A stretch of 64,000 bases of DNA, taken from contig CM077823.1 in NCBI GenBank assembly GCA_039720395.1, positions 38,484,536 to 38,548,535 on the forward strand. The letters are read 5' to 3'. Both the position numbers and the translations under genes were made by a program. Below are positions 22,235-34,292 of the stretch, in pieces (the stretch's first letter is position 1; every line of letters starts with the position of its first letter). Under the pieces are notes generated by a model. The model did not search any database. It had not been told where the DNA came from and saw nothing but the letters and a program-made list of their open reading frames with translations. This DNA is from Liquidambar formosana (Eukaryota; Streptophyta; Magnoliopsida; Saxifragales; Altingiaceae).

Positions 22235-25168
22235 ATGAAGCCAGCAATTGAGGATTCACAGAGCACTACTGCAAGCCCAACAGGTATTCGTAATTTCGTA
22301 TCAGCCCTCTCATCCTATTCATATATGTCTATCTGTATGTGTATTTCATGTTTGAGGTACCAATGGAGCCTTTAGGTGTTAGGAGACTTTCCCCTGTGCC
22401 CCCACACCCGATAAGTAATAGCCTATTTGTTTTTCCATGGAATTTTTTTATGGATTATTTTCTGTTGAAAGAAACAGAGATTAGGGGTTTCTGCTTGGTC
22501 CTTAATTGAGAGTGATTAAGAGTTTATTATATTTTTGATATGTCTAATGTGTATCATGATATATTAATAATCATTTCTACTGCTTGACTAGGTCAGTAAC
22601 AATTTTAGTATGTTGCTTAACCCCAGAAATGTGAAATTTTGACCCTTTGAGAGTGATTGTTGTTGCTGTTATCACTTGAATTGTTAATGTGGCATTTTCT
22701 CGTGTGGGGGTGTAGGGTGAGGTGGGGGAAGGTTCTGATGAGAAATGAACCATTTATATATCGTTTATTTTTTAGTTAAAATTAAATGAAGGGAATAAAT
22801 GACAAATTGGAAGAATAAAAGGAAGTTGGAAGTCTAATTTGTGGGTTTTATTATGTTTATCTTTGTCAAAGAGTTTGTATACACTCCATAATAAGTGTTA
22901 TAGAAACAGAAACAAACTCAATGCACACAAATTTTTGTTCTTTAAATATTGTTTCATTTTATTGTTGTGATATGGTATAACAATTGTCAAATTACAGAAT
23001 TACTAAACCAATTTTTAAATAAAATTTTCTACTTCCACAAGAAGCACTTCTGATGCTCCAAAGTTTTGATGAACTTGAACCTAGCATGATAGTTTTCTGG
23101 ATCTTACGGTGTTCTGGAATTGTTGAATTGTCTTTATTTTGTAGTGTGATTGCTCATATAACATGGCTTGTTTACAAATTTTCATTTCTGGAAACAGAGT
23201 TCAAATCTGCAGGGCATAAAGGGATGAGAATGTTCAATGAAGAAGATCATGGTAGTATGGCCTTTTCTAGGGGTATGCTTGATGGATCTGGAAGGAAGAA
23301 GCAAAAGACCTCCTCTAAATTTATTGATTACCGTGATCCATATGCTACCCCTAATTTGCTGGGAGGATTAGACTATGCTAAATTTGGAAGTGTAGCAAAA
23401 GAAATAGAAGCTCTTTTTGCACGGAAAAAAGAAATAGATGCCTTTCCTGCTCGGAAAATGCAAATGCAGGACACTGATCTTGCAATGAATGCTACATTAC
23501 CACATATGTTAATGGATGTGGAGAAGAACCAGAGTAAAGAGGTGTCAAAGTTGTCGTCGAGTCAACAGGCTACTCACGTGGCACATCACGAAGTCATTGT
23601 TTTGGATGATGACCTTGAAAATTTTGCAGAAGCAGCATTGCCTATTGTAATTCTTGATTCAGATGATGATGACAGTGTAGGCCAGAGGCCTTCTAATTCA
23701 TGTGAAGAAATAGTCTCAGCGGAGGCAGCTGGCCAATGTCTCATGGAGGATTTAGTGGTAAGTTATTTTTTATTCTTTATTTTTTTCTGCACATGTAATT
23801 TTAAGATTGCATATCTGAGAATGCAGACATGGAAGTAAAGATCAAAACATGTCCAGAATTATATCCATTTGTATGCATGTGTGAACAACCATGAACAGTG
23901 AGTTCAATCATATACTGATCTCCGTTAAAATGAGTGTCATAGTTATTTATAAATCTTATGAAACTGAATAATTTGGTTCTTCGTTTTACATCTCTTTTAA
24001 ATATTGATAATTATATGTAAATAAACCAGCATCAAACCAGTGGGTTTTGTAATTAGAATTATTTTTTTACCATTTCAAACTTTTGAATAAGTAATCTTTG
24101 ATTGGACCATGGATTCTCTAGATTAGCCTTAGACTAATCTCATATAAATGTGTCAACCTCTAATTGCTCATATTTTTCAAGATAGATAATGAATCATGAC
24201 CGAGAATATGCTATAAAATCTTGTGTTTCAAGGAGAATTAAAGAATCCTTTAGTTCGCAATTTATGCTTTTTTCATTAAATTTGTTTACTTCACTTTATC
24301 CCCCTTTAGCTCCTTCATACCATGAGCAGCACTTGGCTTTACATAGTAGTGTAGAATTTAGATAAATTGGGGATTGAATAAAGCAAAATAGTAGCATACC
24401 TGGACAGTTTTGAATGTTTTCTTCTAGTTTAGAAGTGTTGTCAATCAGCTTGCTTTCCATCTGAACTGATAACCTTTTTTCTCTAAAAAAAACTTCTCAA
24501 AAAAATAAATAAATAAATAGAGAGGAAAAAATACATATTTGCTCTTTGCAAAGAGAAGGTAGTCAAACCAAGTTCAAGAGCATATATGTCCTTTGATATG
24601 TGCATCAATTTTGTTGTAGTGTATTGATTCATATTTTTTATCATATGACATGGTGCAATATGCTTTGTTAAACTGTGAAGTTGGCATGAAGAGGAAAACT
24701 GCATTAGTAAGCTAAAATTCTATTCATATCATACATATTTGTATGGGTTTCTATCCCATTTGTGCTGCCTTGCCTTCTTTCTTGTTAATTTACATGCTCA
24801 TAGGTTTGCAATAAAATGGCATCTATGACAGTTTGTTTATTTAAAAGCCTTTGGGATGATGCGACTAGCATTTACCTGCCAAGCCTGATCAGCAAATTTT
24901 AGGCATAGACATTAGACTCAACAGTGGCCTAAAGATACATGTAAAAGGCTGAGCCTGATATCCAATTACCAACTCATCTCTGTGAAGCCTAACCTATTAA
25001 TGATTGGTTCTGTGATTCTGTCAATACACAAGAAGTATAGGACCGATTAGAATCTGTTTATCAGCCTGGGTTCAGCTGATTACTGCAAACCATTCCAGAT
25101 CAAGAATGCTATTATTCTTGACTTTGTTGTAACTTGTAGCATTAACGTGTGATTTTTCCCTTTATATT

Positions 25169-25203
<35 letters not shown>

Positions 25204-28200
25204 AACTTTTTTTCCTTTTTCTTTTTTCTTTTTTTTTTTTTTTTTATTGATGCCAAGACTTGGTTTCCTTTGCTCGATTTTTTTTTTTTTGTTCATCTCA
25301 ATGATTGAAAGTGTTTAATAGATTATAATTTAAGAAGAATTCTTGCATTGGCTATTAAATTCAGGATTTTTGCCCCGCCTTTTCTTTTCACTTGCTTTAT
25401 ATATAACATGTGTTCAAAATTTTTATTACTTTACAAATCATTGTTTCAATTTCAGTTTTATACTATCTGCAAAATGAGTTGTGCAATTACCAAATCCAGG
25501 TAACAGATAGTGAGAGCAAAACTCCAACTGAAGAAGAGGGAAGTCTGGCTGATGAACTTGAAGTCAGAAAAGACTAAAGGCATTTACACTGGCATAAAAG
25601 ATGATGTGTCAATAGGGGAAGAAGATCATCAGGCTGGTATTGAAGATTATGATTTAACAGATATATGGAAGGAAATGACAATGGCATTAGAATGTTCAAA
25701 GGTATCTTCAGTTGTATTTCTTATCTAATGATAGTAATGAGAGTTCTTTGTCATTTATCTATTTAAATTTCCTTAGTTTTGAATAGAGATAGACCTTATA
25801 TGGTTGTCCATTATTTTGTATAAATTGTCAAAAGTCTATTTTTATTATTATTATCATTTGTTATATGCTGCCTCTGCTAGGATATTGCTAAAGATCCTTC
25901 AACTGATGTACATGCAAGAGAGGATGGAGAATTCTGTGATCATTCTTTCGTCCTTAGGGATGATCTCGGTTATGTATGCCGCATTTGTGGAGTAATTGGG
26001 AGAGGAATTGAAACCATATTTGATTTTCAGTATTCAAAGGTATGGTTTTTCTCTTATGAATTCATTTTATTTTATTATTAGAAGTTTCTATCACAAAGCT
26101 AGAAATGAGCTTTCAATTATGTGTGGTTCCTCATGATGAGTTTTGACTTTAGCTGCTTGAAGCTGGATGTAGTTGTTTAAGAATCTTGTGCAAGGAATAG
26201 TAGTTGGGTTTATATGAAGCTGCTAGGAAGCATGTACACTGGAATTTTCAATTGAGATTTGTTGTTGAAGTATAACATTTTCCACCCGTACCCCCCCCCC
26301 CCCCCCCTGCGGGCCCTTGCCCCCATGGGGTACCTATACCAAAAAATAGACTTTATTTTGTTTGAGCTTAATTAAGTACAAAACTAGAATCTGAGCTATC
26401 ACAATGCAAACTTCATGGCTTAATTTGGTCGCAGCAGTTTAATTCTTTATTCATCTGGTAAGATTTATGCTGGGGACCTGGGGTGCTGATTTTCTCTTCT
26501 CTTTGGCTTGAATAATAAAATATGAGAGAGAGAGAGAGAGGTTTGATAATGTCAGTAGCTTATACTCTCACTAGATGTTTCCAGTTGCACTTGAGACAAT
26601 GATCTAGGTGAGTGCTGTAGTTTCTTGTTGCCATAGTTACTCGGTACACTAGGGGAATGTGTCTGTCAACCCAGCTCAATGATGCCGAAAATTGTGGTAG
26701 ATTATTTTAGAATATCACTTTCCCTTTTTGAGATCTCTCTTTACTTTGACTATTTATTTGGTTGAAGAGAAGAAAATTCTGTATTCATCTAGTCTGTTTC
26801 TATAATGCTTCGAACTATTGGACTCTGCCACTTCTTGCCTTCGTTGGCATAGCAGTTCGAAATTCAACCTTCCTGGTGTTATAGATGAGTTAAAAATGAT
26901 AGAAATAAAAATAGCATAGTCAAACAGATTTCATGGATTTACCTGTTCACAGCTTTTCCTCCTGGTTCTGGAATGGTGTCATAAAGATCAAATAGATGTT
27001 TGATGGGCCTACTTTCTGGTAAACCTGCCCAAATATCTCCTCTGGTCTGTGTTTTAACACTGATGTCAATTTATGACGCTAGGATTTTTTGGAGTAACTA
27101 TGGTGTGACTGTAGGATTGATCAGTTTGAACACTTGATTCCATTCACAAACTTCTTAATAATTTTGTGAGTTTTGCTTATGTAAATTTGTGCGTAATATT
27201 TTTATATTTTAATTTTTAAGCCATAGAGATGAAGCTTCTTGGACACAGAAATTATGAGATTTTGTTTCATCATCTTTTGTTTTTATTTTACCTTTTAATC
27301 CAGACCAAAAGGAGTACAAGAACTTACATGCCTGAGTCGCAGAATACTAACAACAACGACCCAACCAAAATCCTTCCAGATGCCGTTAAATTGTCTGAAC
27401 ATGAATTTACCTTGGCTCAAATCTATGCCGATCCAAGGCATTGGAAGCAAATGAAACCACATCAAGTAGAAGGTTTCAATTTTCTGATAAGCAACTTGGT
27501 TTCGGACAATCCAGGGGGTTGCATCTTGGCCCATGCTCCAGGATCTGGAAAAACATTCATGATCATCAGTTTTATGCAAAGTTTTCTGGCAAAGTATCCT
27601 GATGCTAGACCGCTTGTCATACTTCCAAAAGGAATCTTGGCTACATGGAGGAAGGAGTTTCAAACGTGGCAAGTTGAAGACATTCCTCTGTATGATTTCT
27701 ACTCAGCAAAAGCAGATAATCGGTCGCAACAGCTGGATGTGTTGAAACAATGGGTGGAGCAGAAAAGCATACTCTTTTTAGGGTATAAGCAGTTATCTTC
27801 CATTGTTTGTGCCAGTGGAACTAGCGAGACAGAAGCTGCCTGTCAAAAAATACTGCTGAAGGTCCCCACCATTCTTATTCTGGATGAAGGTCATACTCCA
27901 AGGAATGAGGATACAGATGTGCTACTCTCCCTTCGAAAAATTGAAACACCTCGAAAAGTTGTTCTTTCAGGCACCCTTTACCAGAATCATGTGGAAGAAG
28001 TATTCAATATTTTAAAACTCGTTCGTCCTAAGTTTCTGAAGTTGGATAGTACCCGCATTGTTGTTCAGCGCATCATGAGTAGGGTACAGATATCCGGTGT
28101 GAGGACGCAAGTGAAAAAGGCCAATGCAGATTCAGCTTTCTTTGACTTGGTAGAGCACACTCTACAGAAGGATGAAGACTTCAAGAGGAAAGTGACAATC

Positions 28201-29187
28201 ATCAAAGATCTGCGTGAGATGACTAGTAAGGTGCTTCACTATTACAAAGGAGATTTCTTGGATGAGCTGCCTGGTCTTGATGACTTCACCGTGCTGCTCA
28301 ATCTGAGTGGTAGACAGAAAGCTGAAGTGGAAAAGCTAAAGAAGTTAGAAAAGATGAAGTTCAAGAGAATCTCTGTAGGAAGTGCCGTTTATATGCACCC
28401 GCAGTTGAAATATTTTTCAGATAATATTCCGGCAGCTGGAGACAAACTTTCATTGGTCAATGATGAGAAGATGGATGGAATGTTAGAAAAAATTGATTTG
28501 AGAGATGGAGTGAAGGCGAAGTTCTTTCTCAATATACTGAGCCTATGTGAATCAGCTGGTGAGAAGCTGCTGGTTTTCAGTCAGTACCTGCTGCCACTGA
28601 AATTTTTGGAGAGACTAGCCAAGAAAGTAAAGGGTTGGAGTCCGGGAAAAGAAACATTCATGATCTCTGGAGATTCAAACTCTGAGCTTCGGGAGTGGTC
28701 TATGGAACGCTTCAATAGTTCCCCTGATGCTAAAATCTTCTTTGGATCAATTAAGGCCTGTGGCGAAGGAATTTCTCTGGTGGGGGCATCTCGCATACTA
28801 ATTTTGGATGTTCATCTTAACCCATCAGTAACCCGCCAAGCAATAGGCCGTGCATTCCGACCAGGTCAGAAGAGGAAAGTCTACACATACAGATTAGTTG
28901 CAGCCGACTCACCTGAAGAGGAAGACCACTTGACCTCCTTCAGAAAGGAGTTGATTTCGAAAATGTGGTTTGAGTGGAATGAATATTCTGGGCATGGGGA
29001 CTTTAAAGTGAAGACTGTTGATGTGAAAGAATGTGGTGATCCATTCTTGGAAAGTCCATTGTTGCGGGAAGATGTAAAGGTTTTATACAGAAGGTTAGTC
29101 TTAATACTATTCTCAGTAGGTTCTGATATAAAAAAAATTTCCATCACTCTGCCCTAAATATTTATTTATTTATTTTTCTTCAGGTAA
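22235..29187 (+). CDS. DRD1: DRD1/CHR35-like SNF2 ATPase, copy B, apparently intact
   Basis: SNF2 ATPase of the plant DRD1/CLASSY family; the length and C-terminal form fit DRD1 (CHR35), which opens chromatin for RNA polymerase V in RNA-directed DNA methylation in the nucleus. Exons: 22235-22283, 23198-23757, 25507-25701, 25881-26039, 27304-29093, 29184-29187; about 918 residues. The N-terminal part has KEIEAL repeats and an acidic ILDSDDDD stretch (exon 2). A zinc-ribbon-like Cys/His cluster lies at about residues 287-304 (CDHSF, CRICG). Walker A APGSGKT is at about 399-405, DEGH at about 515-518 and [11 protein letters not shown] at about 832-843. The final exon gives only one base of the last Arg codon plus TAA, as in copy A. 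The acceptor of exon 3 homologous to copy A (25499/25500) would run into TAA at 25575-25577. The AG 7 bases further on keeps the frame open, so I used it. If it is not used, this copy is also broken. Confidence 0.8.
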
Positions 29188-30020
29188 TTCCTGGCAACAT
29201 AGGCCTGACTCTCAAGCTAATTTCCCCGTCTTGTTCAAGGATTTCTGAAGGCAGTATATAGAATTTTGGTTGTAATTTTTGGTCCTGTATACAGGTTGCT
29301 TTGAAACAATTTTGGTGGTAAGTGAAGTATGATACTGTTTGGACTGATTTTCCTTTTTGAGTCAAGGAAGCTATATAGAATAGAATGCTTACAGTGGAGC
29401 CAGAAATTGATAGCTCTATTCAAGTGGCTGGGCTGGTCCCTTATGATTATGGCTGAGTCAGTTTTCTGTTACAGTTATTAAGCCAACCAAATTTATGGTT
29501 CAGATCTTTTTGTACAGAGAACAATGGATTTAGAAAGAAATTGTAAATTTATGCATGTTGGAAATGCCAGTTTAAGAGTAGTGGGTTATGTATCACTTGC
29601 CAATACGAACTCCCTACTTGGACATACAATCTACTTTGTGGGCTTTTCTCATTGTGTGTTTATGTTATGCGTGTGGCGAAAAAAGAATGCATCATTTTCT
29701 GTGTTTTTTGGGCATCATTACAGTTAATGTGTAATTGCTGTCGATATGAGATACACTTATATTCCATCCGGATGGGAATCAAGAAAATTCGAAGTTCATT
29801 TTCATACTATGTTTCCTGCAATATGGTGAACTGTTCTACCAAAAAGAAAAGGAAATGGTTCCCAAGAAATTACAACTGTGAAAAGAGGGAATGGTTCATG
29901 GGTTGAAAATCTATGCTTAGCTAACTTGCTTGGGCCCATAAAGTTTACCCACACTTCTACTTTCAAAAGGTCTCTTAGGCTTTGTTCAACTAACTTGTTG
30001 GGGGTACTTGACTTAATTTT
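29188..30020. other. 3' flank of copy B
   Basis: No gene was seen. The sequence resembles the 3' flanks of copies A and C ('ctctgtacag...gatttagaaagaaa' and 'gaaatgccag'). It probably contains the 3' UTR and polyadenylation region, but no single signal stands out. Confidence 0.45.
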
Positions 30021-30415
30021 GGGAATGGTTATTGCAACCCCCATTCTTATCACCCACCCCCCATTTTTAGGTTTTTAAGTTTTTATACAAGATATAAAAT
30101 GTTATTATGAAAACGGGCCGTCATGTCCACTAGAAAACATTATTTTGAACAACTTTGTAAAAAAAAGGTTTTTATAAATCTATCGTTTAAATATACCTTT
30201 TAGCCATTTATAGCTTTTATTTCATTTTTTGCCAAAAAGTCTACCTAAACGATAGATTTTGGAAAAACTTTCTTCTGCAAAGTTATTCAAAATGATGTTT
30301 TCTAATGGACCAAGGGACCGGTTTTTGCAAAAACCTTTTATATTTTTCATAAAATCTTAAAAATCAAAAAGAAAAGAGTGGGATTATAAGAATGGGGGGT
30401 TGCAATAGCGTTCCC
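30021..30415. mobile_element. Mutator-like MITE 1 with 9-bp target-site duplication
   Basis: The terminal inverted repeats begin gggaatggttattgcaaccc on the left and, on the complement of the right end, gggaacgctattgcaacccc. The interior is a long imperfect hairpin ('aacattattttgaa...' against 'ttcaaaatgatgtttt'). The 9-mer cttaatttt is present exactly at 30012-30020 and 30416-30424. The length of the duplication points to the Mutator superfamily. Confidence 0.75.
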
Positions 30416-30683
30416 CTTAATTTTATGGGCTCTTGGGCTCTTTTAGTTGTGTTTGTGTTTTATCACTTTATGGGTTGTCTCATTATTGTGTGGTGTGTTT
30501 AGCGCCAAAATAAAAAGAAGAAAAAACTAACTTGCTTGGAATTCCAATAATATTTCTGCCAAACTATATAACATCAATTGGAGAAACCAAATTGTTTGAT
30601 CTGCCAGCATATGTAGTGTAATTGACGACCAAACTAAATTTTTAGATCCACTCACATCTAGCCTCATACTCGCCCCCCACCCC

Positions 30684-30686
<3 letters not shown>

Positions 30687-30717
<31 letters not shown>
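30687..30717. repeat. AT microsatellite
   Basis: Simple (AT)n tract of about 30 bases, followed by AT-rich sequence containing no recognised gene up to about 31040. Confidence 0.9.
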
Positions 30718-30718
<1 letters not shown>

Positions 30719-31040
30719 TAGTTTCAAAACCCGTACAATACACAAATTTATATATATATATTTTTCCAAATGATAGGAGAACATATACCTACGCAATCGA
30801 AACCAAGACCTTTGTAAATCTTATACCCTTATTAGGATGGGTCATGCCATTAGATTTAAGGATTATTAACTAATTTGAATTTTAAAACAATACTTATTTT
30901 CTAAAATAGTAAAATGTCTAACACAATATGTCAATTAAATTTAAAAGATATAAACAAAATAAATTAAATAATTAAATCAAAATAATCACTGGTGCAATGT
31001 TTTTAAAATTTAAAAAAAAAAAAAAAAAGAAACAACTTAA

Positions 31041-31200
31041 AATGAAAGCGGTGTTAGTAACGCCACTTTTATTACATGGAAAGCGGTTTTATTAACACTG
31101 CTCTAATTACACAGAAAGCAATGCTACTACAACTGGTTTCGGTGTATTAAAACCAGTGTTTTCCGCGTATTAAAAGTAGCGTTACTAACACCGCTTTTAG
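31041..31200. mobile_element. Hairpin MITE with 'aaagcggtgttagtaacgcc' arms
   Basis: The left arm at about 31045-31075 and right arm at about 31168-31198 are near-perfect inverse complements of about 30 bases. The middle repeats the theme ('aaagcggttttattaacac', 'aaccagtgttttccgcg'). Related 'agcgttagtaat...acgc' blocks occur at 55109-55170 and 62236-62300. Repetitive subterminal motifs of this kind are seen in CACTA-derived MITEs, but no CACTA end is visible. Confidence 0.6.
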
Positions 31201-31287
31201 TTCAAATTTTTTATTTTGTATTTTGTATTTTTTATTTTTAAAAGACATACAACATAAAAGAAAAAAAAATGAACAATTGTGTTTTAT

Positions 31288-31330
31288 ACTCCCTCCGTCC
31301 CATAAAGATAGGCCATGACAAAACATGGAA
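31288..31330. mobile_element. Single Stowaway-like terminus
   Basis: The sequence 'tactccctccgtcccataaa' at about 31288 is the typical end of Stowaway-type (Tc1/mariner) MITEs. No matching inverted end was found nearby, so only a fragment or a solo end can be claimed. Confidence 0.4.
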
Positions 31331-31548
31331 TTTGAAAAAATGTCATAATTGCATTGACTTGTCATTTATTAAGATCTATCTTTCTAAAAATACCATCTCT
31401 TTTTTTGTATATACATTTTTTTCTTAAACTTAGATCGAATGAGAGTCCCAAACCAAATCCAAATTCCAGAGACCCCAACACGAGTCGAAACTCCAAAGGA
31501 CTCCCAAATCAACTCAAGCCCGAAACAAAATTTAGCAATTATATATGC

Positions 31549-31934
31549 GGGCCCAACTATTGCCACCCATTTTGATCAGCCCCTCACATGTTTTAGGTTT
31601 TTAAGGTTTTATGCAAAATATAAAAGATTTTTACAAAAACCGGCCATGATATCCAATAAAAAACATCATTTTGAACCATTTTGCAAAAGAAAGTTTTTCC
31701 AAAATCTATCATTTAAGTAAACTTTTTAACCATTTATAGTCTCTATTTCATTTTTTGCCAAAAAGGCTACATAAAAGATAAATTTTGGAAAAAATTTCTC
31801 TTGCAAAGTTATTCAAAATAATGTTTTCTTGTAATTAGATTGCCTGCTTTCATAAAAACCTTTTATATTTTGCATAAAATTTTAAAAACCTAAACTAAGA
31901 GGGCTGATCAAAATGGGGGGCAATAGCCGTTCCC
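31549..31934. mobile_element. Mutator-like MITE 2 (relative of 30021-30415)
   Basis: It shares with MITE 1 the end 'gggaacggctattgcccccc' (on the complement of the right end) and a hairpin interior with the same blocks ('tttttggcaaaaaatgaaat' type). The left end is more diverged (gggcccaactattgccaccc). Flanks share only tatatg, so the target-site duplication is eroded. It lies 1.1 kb from MITE 1. Confidence 0.65.
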
Positions 31935-34080
31935 TATATGGCTATTTATGCAAGGCGAACATGTGGGTACAAAAAACTTTTGTGGGTACTCGGAGTTAGG
32001 GCCCCAAAACACTCGGGACCGGCCCAAACCTCAGTCTAGCAGCTGAATTTAGGCCTTGGGGAATAAAAGGACTCAAGTTGCATGGGAGAAACTCAGGAAA
32101 AGAAAAAAAAAATAAAAAATGTGTTGCACGGGAGAAAGCAAACAACTCACCTTATTCTTGCGTTTGATTCACAAATTGACGACATCGTATATGGCGACCT
32201 AAAATTCCACCCTCTGGGAGCTATCATCAATAACTGCAGAGACCTTAAATTTCCATCTAGTGAAGGTGCAAATTTTAAGGAGTGGATCACCTTAATAAAC
32301 GAAAGGTTCTGCAGTTCGAGTTCTCACTCTTTTTTAGAATCAATCACCAACCTTAATTTGTCCTGTGTGTTAATTGTTACAGAGTGGACGATGACTTTAC
32401 CGTGTCATATTTGTTCATCTTCGAAAATGAAGAATTATTCCCAATTGATTTGATTGGTATTTGTTCTCTATTTCATCCAATGGGTATAAAATCACCTGAA
32501 TATATTTTGTTTGATTTGGTTAGTAAGCAAACTGGAATATGGATCTCCTAGACTTAGACAGCATTGTGTTGCAATATTCACAGCTGGAATACATTGATGG
32601 TGCTAACTTGGTGAAAAGGACCCTTCCTTTCTTCCCAGCTTGGCTTCTTGTTGGGTTGTTGATTGGATACAAAGAGTAAAAATAGAAAAGAATGGGAAAC
32701 AGAAGCAAAAAACAAAAAATGTAAAAGAATTTGAACAGATGATTTTATTAAAGATACTGTGGTTGGAGATGGATCAGGCCTTGTATTCATCCTCCAAGCT
32801 TTGGAAATGAATCGATGAAAACCATTCTTTTTAATGTTTAATTTTTTGTTTCCAATTCATCTGGGGAAGGAGAGGCATGCTTGGTAAAAAGATTTTGACT
32901 TCTTTTTTGCCTGTAAATTTGAATTACACCTCCATGTGAAGGTTCTGATCTTTACAAGAGAGTTGATCTTCCATATACCTTTCAAAGAGACTTGGGAGGG
33001 GAGACCGATGAGCAGCCTTTGGTTTCCACCCCTCATTGCAAGCATCAAAATGGTCACTGATGTGATAGGAAGATTCCACCAAAAACATCCAGCACTCGTG
33101 GTAGTAGTCACTGGAGTGATTTCCAATGGACAATGTGGGGACTGATTAATCTATCCAATAAAAATTTAGTATAATTTTTTCCAAAAGGCAATGGCCTTAC
33201 TCACAGACTGGAAGAATTGCCAAAGAAAAATAGAAAGGAAAAATAGCTCTTTGCATGGTTTTAGATTGGTTATACTCATAGGCTTTCATGAATATGTAAT
33301 TTCCAGAAAACCATTCTATAAGGGCATGTTTGTTTGGTCAGAATCAGGAAGGATTGGAAGGAAATAGAATGAAATTTCAACACTCGCCATGGAAATTTCA
33401 TTTCATTCCGATTCCCCCCCAATTCCAGCCAAACAAACGTGCCATAAGGGTTATGAACCAAAAACCATGAACATATAAGGGTCATTATACTAATATTCAG
33501 GACAGTTTCTGTCTATATTTTCATCAGTTAAAAACCATATCAGAAAACAGCTGACATGGTAGTTGCAAACTAAAAATAGGAATGCTAATGTTCAACAAAC
33601 CGATAGAGAATGCTTTGACAAACCTCAAATTTTCATCAACTGGGAAGAGGAAGGGGAAAAATTAAAGAATGCAGATGCAAGCAACCAAAAACACCATATA
33701 TTATGATCACAAATCTACATATTCACAGCATACAAAGAAAGCAATGATTCTCTCCACAAACACACACATCAACAAAGAACCATAAACCTCCATGAAAAGA
33801 ACCTGACAATGGAGAAGAGTCAAAAAAAGCAGCTAATCAATTTCATCCTCTCACCTTTTATGTCAACATCAAAATAATGATCAGCCAATTTCTACTCATC
33901 TTTATTTCAATTGAGAAGATCCTCTTTTCTTCAATGCCAAAGTTGGAACTAATTGTACAAATTCCCTTCCAACATATAAAACAAAAAACATGTATCTTAT
34001 CTTTACAAATATGCTAACCTTCCAACCAATTTCTTCTTATATTACAACTAGTGTTTCATATATTTCCATAATCGAAGGAC
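31935..34080. other. Intergenic region without recognised gene
   Basis: The 'actcgggaccggccc' stretch near 32010 resembles a hAT end like that at 14801, without a partner. An open stretch at 32082-32453 (+) has no recognised motif and I do not call it a gene. A small hairpin element is listed separately at 33323-33443. Confidence 0.4.
33323..33443. mobile_element. Small hAT-like hairpin MITE (about 120 bp)
   Basis: The left end ggcatgtttgtttgg and the complement of the right end, ggcacgtttgtttgg, are near-identical. The interior arms carry 'gaatgaaatttc' against 'gaaatttcatttcattc'. The flanks share ataag (33318-33322 and 33444-33448). This 'tttgtttgg' terminus is common in plant genomes. 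Confidence 0.65.
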
Positions 34081-34292
34081 TATGCATTTTTTTTTTTTTT
34101 TATAAGAACCATTTGCAAGCAAGATAAATGTTCCTAAAGGAACAGTTCAGAGCCTGGCTATTACTGTCCCCTGTCTTCTCACCTCAAGAAGAGTTCAAAT
34201 CCCTTTCTCAAGCTACAAAATCATGTAACAAATGGGAGGAACTGAACCTTTGCTGCCGGTTCCCTGGATCGATGCAGTCAAAATCTGCTGTA

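Noticed and set aside
32082..32453. A 123-codon open frame as a gene
   Set aside because: No recognised motif, no splice context, and composition like the flanks.
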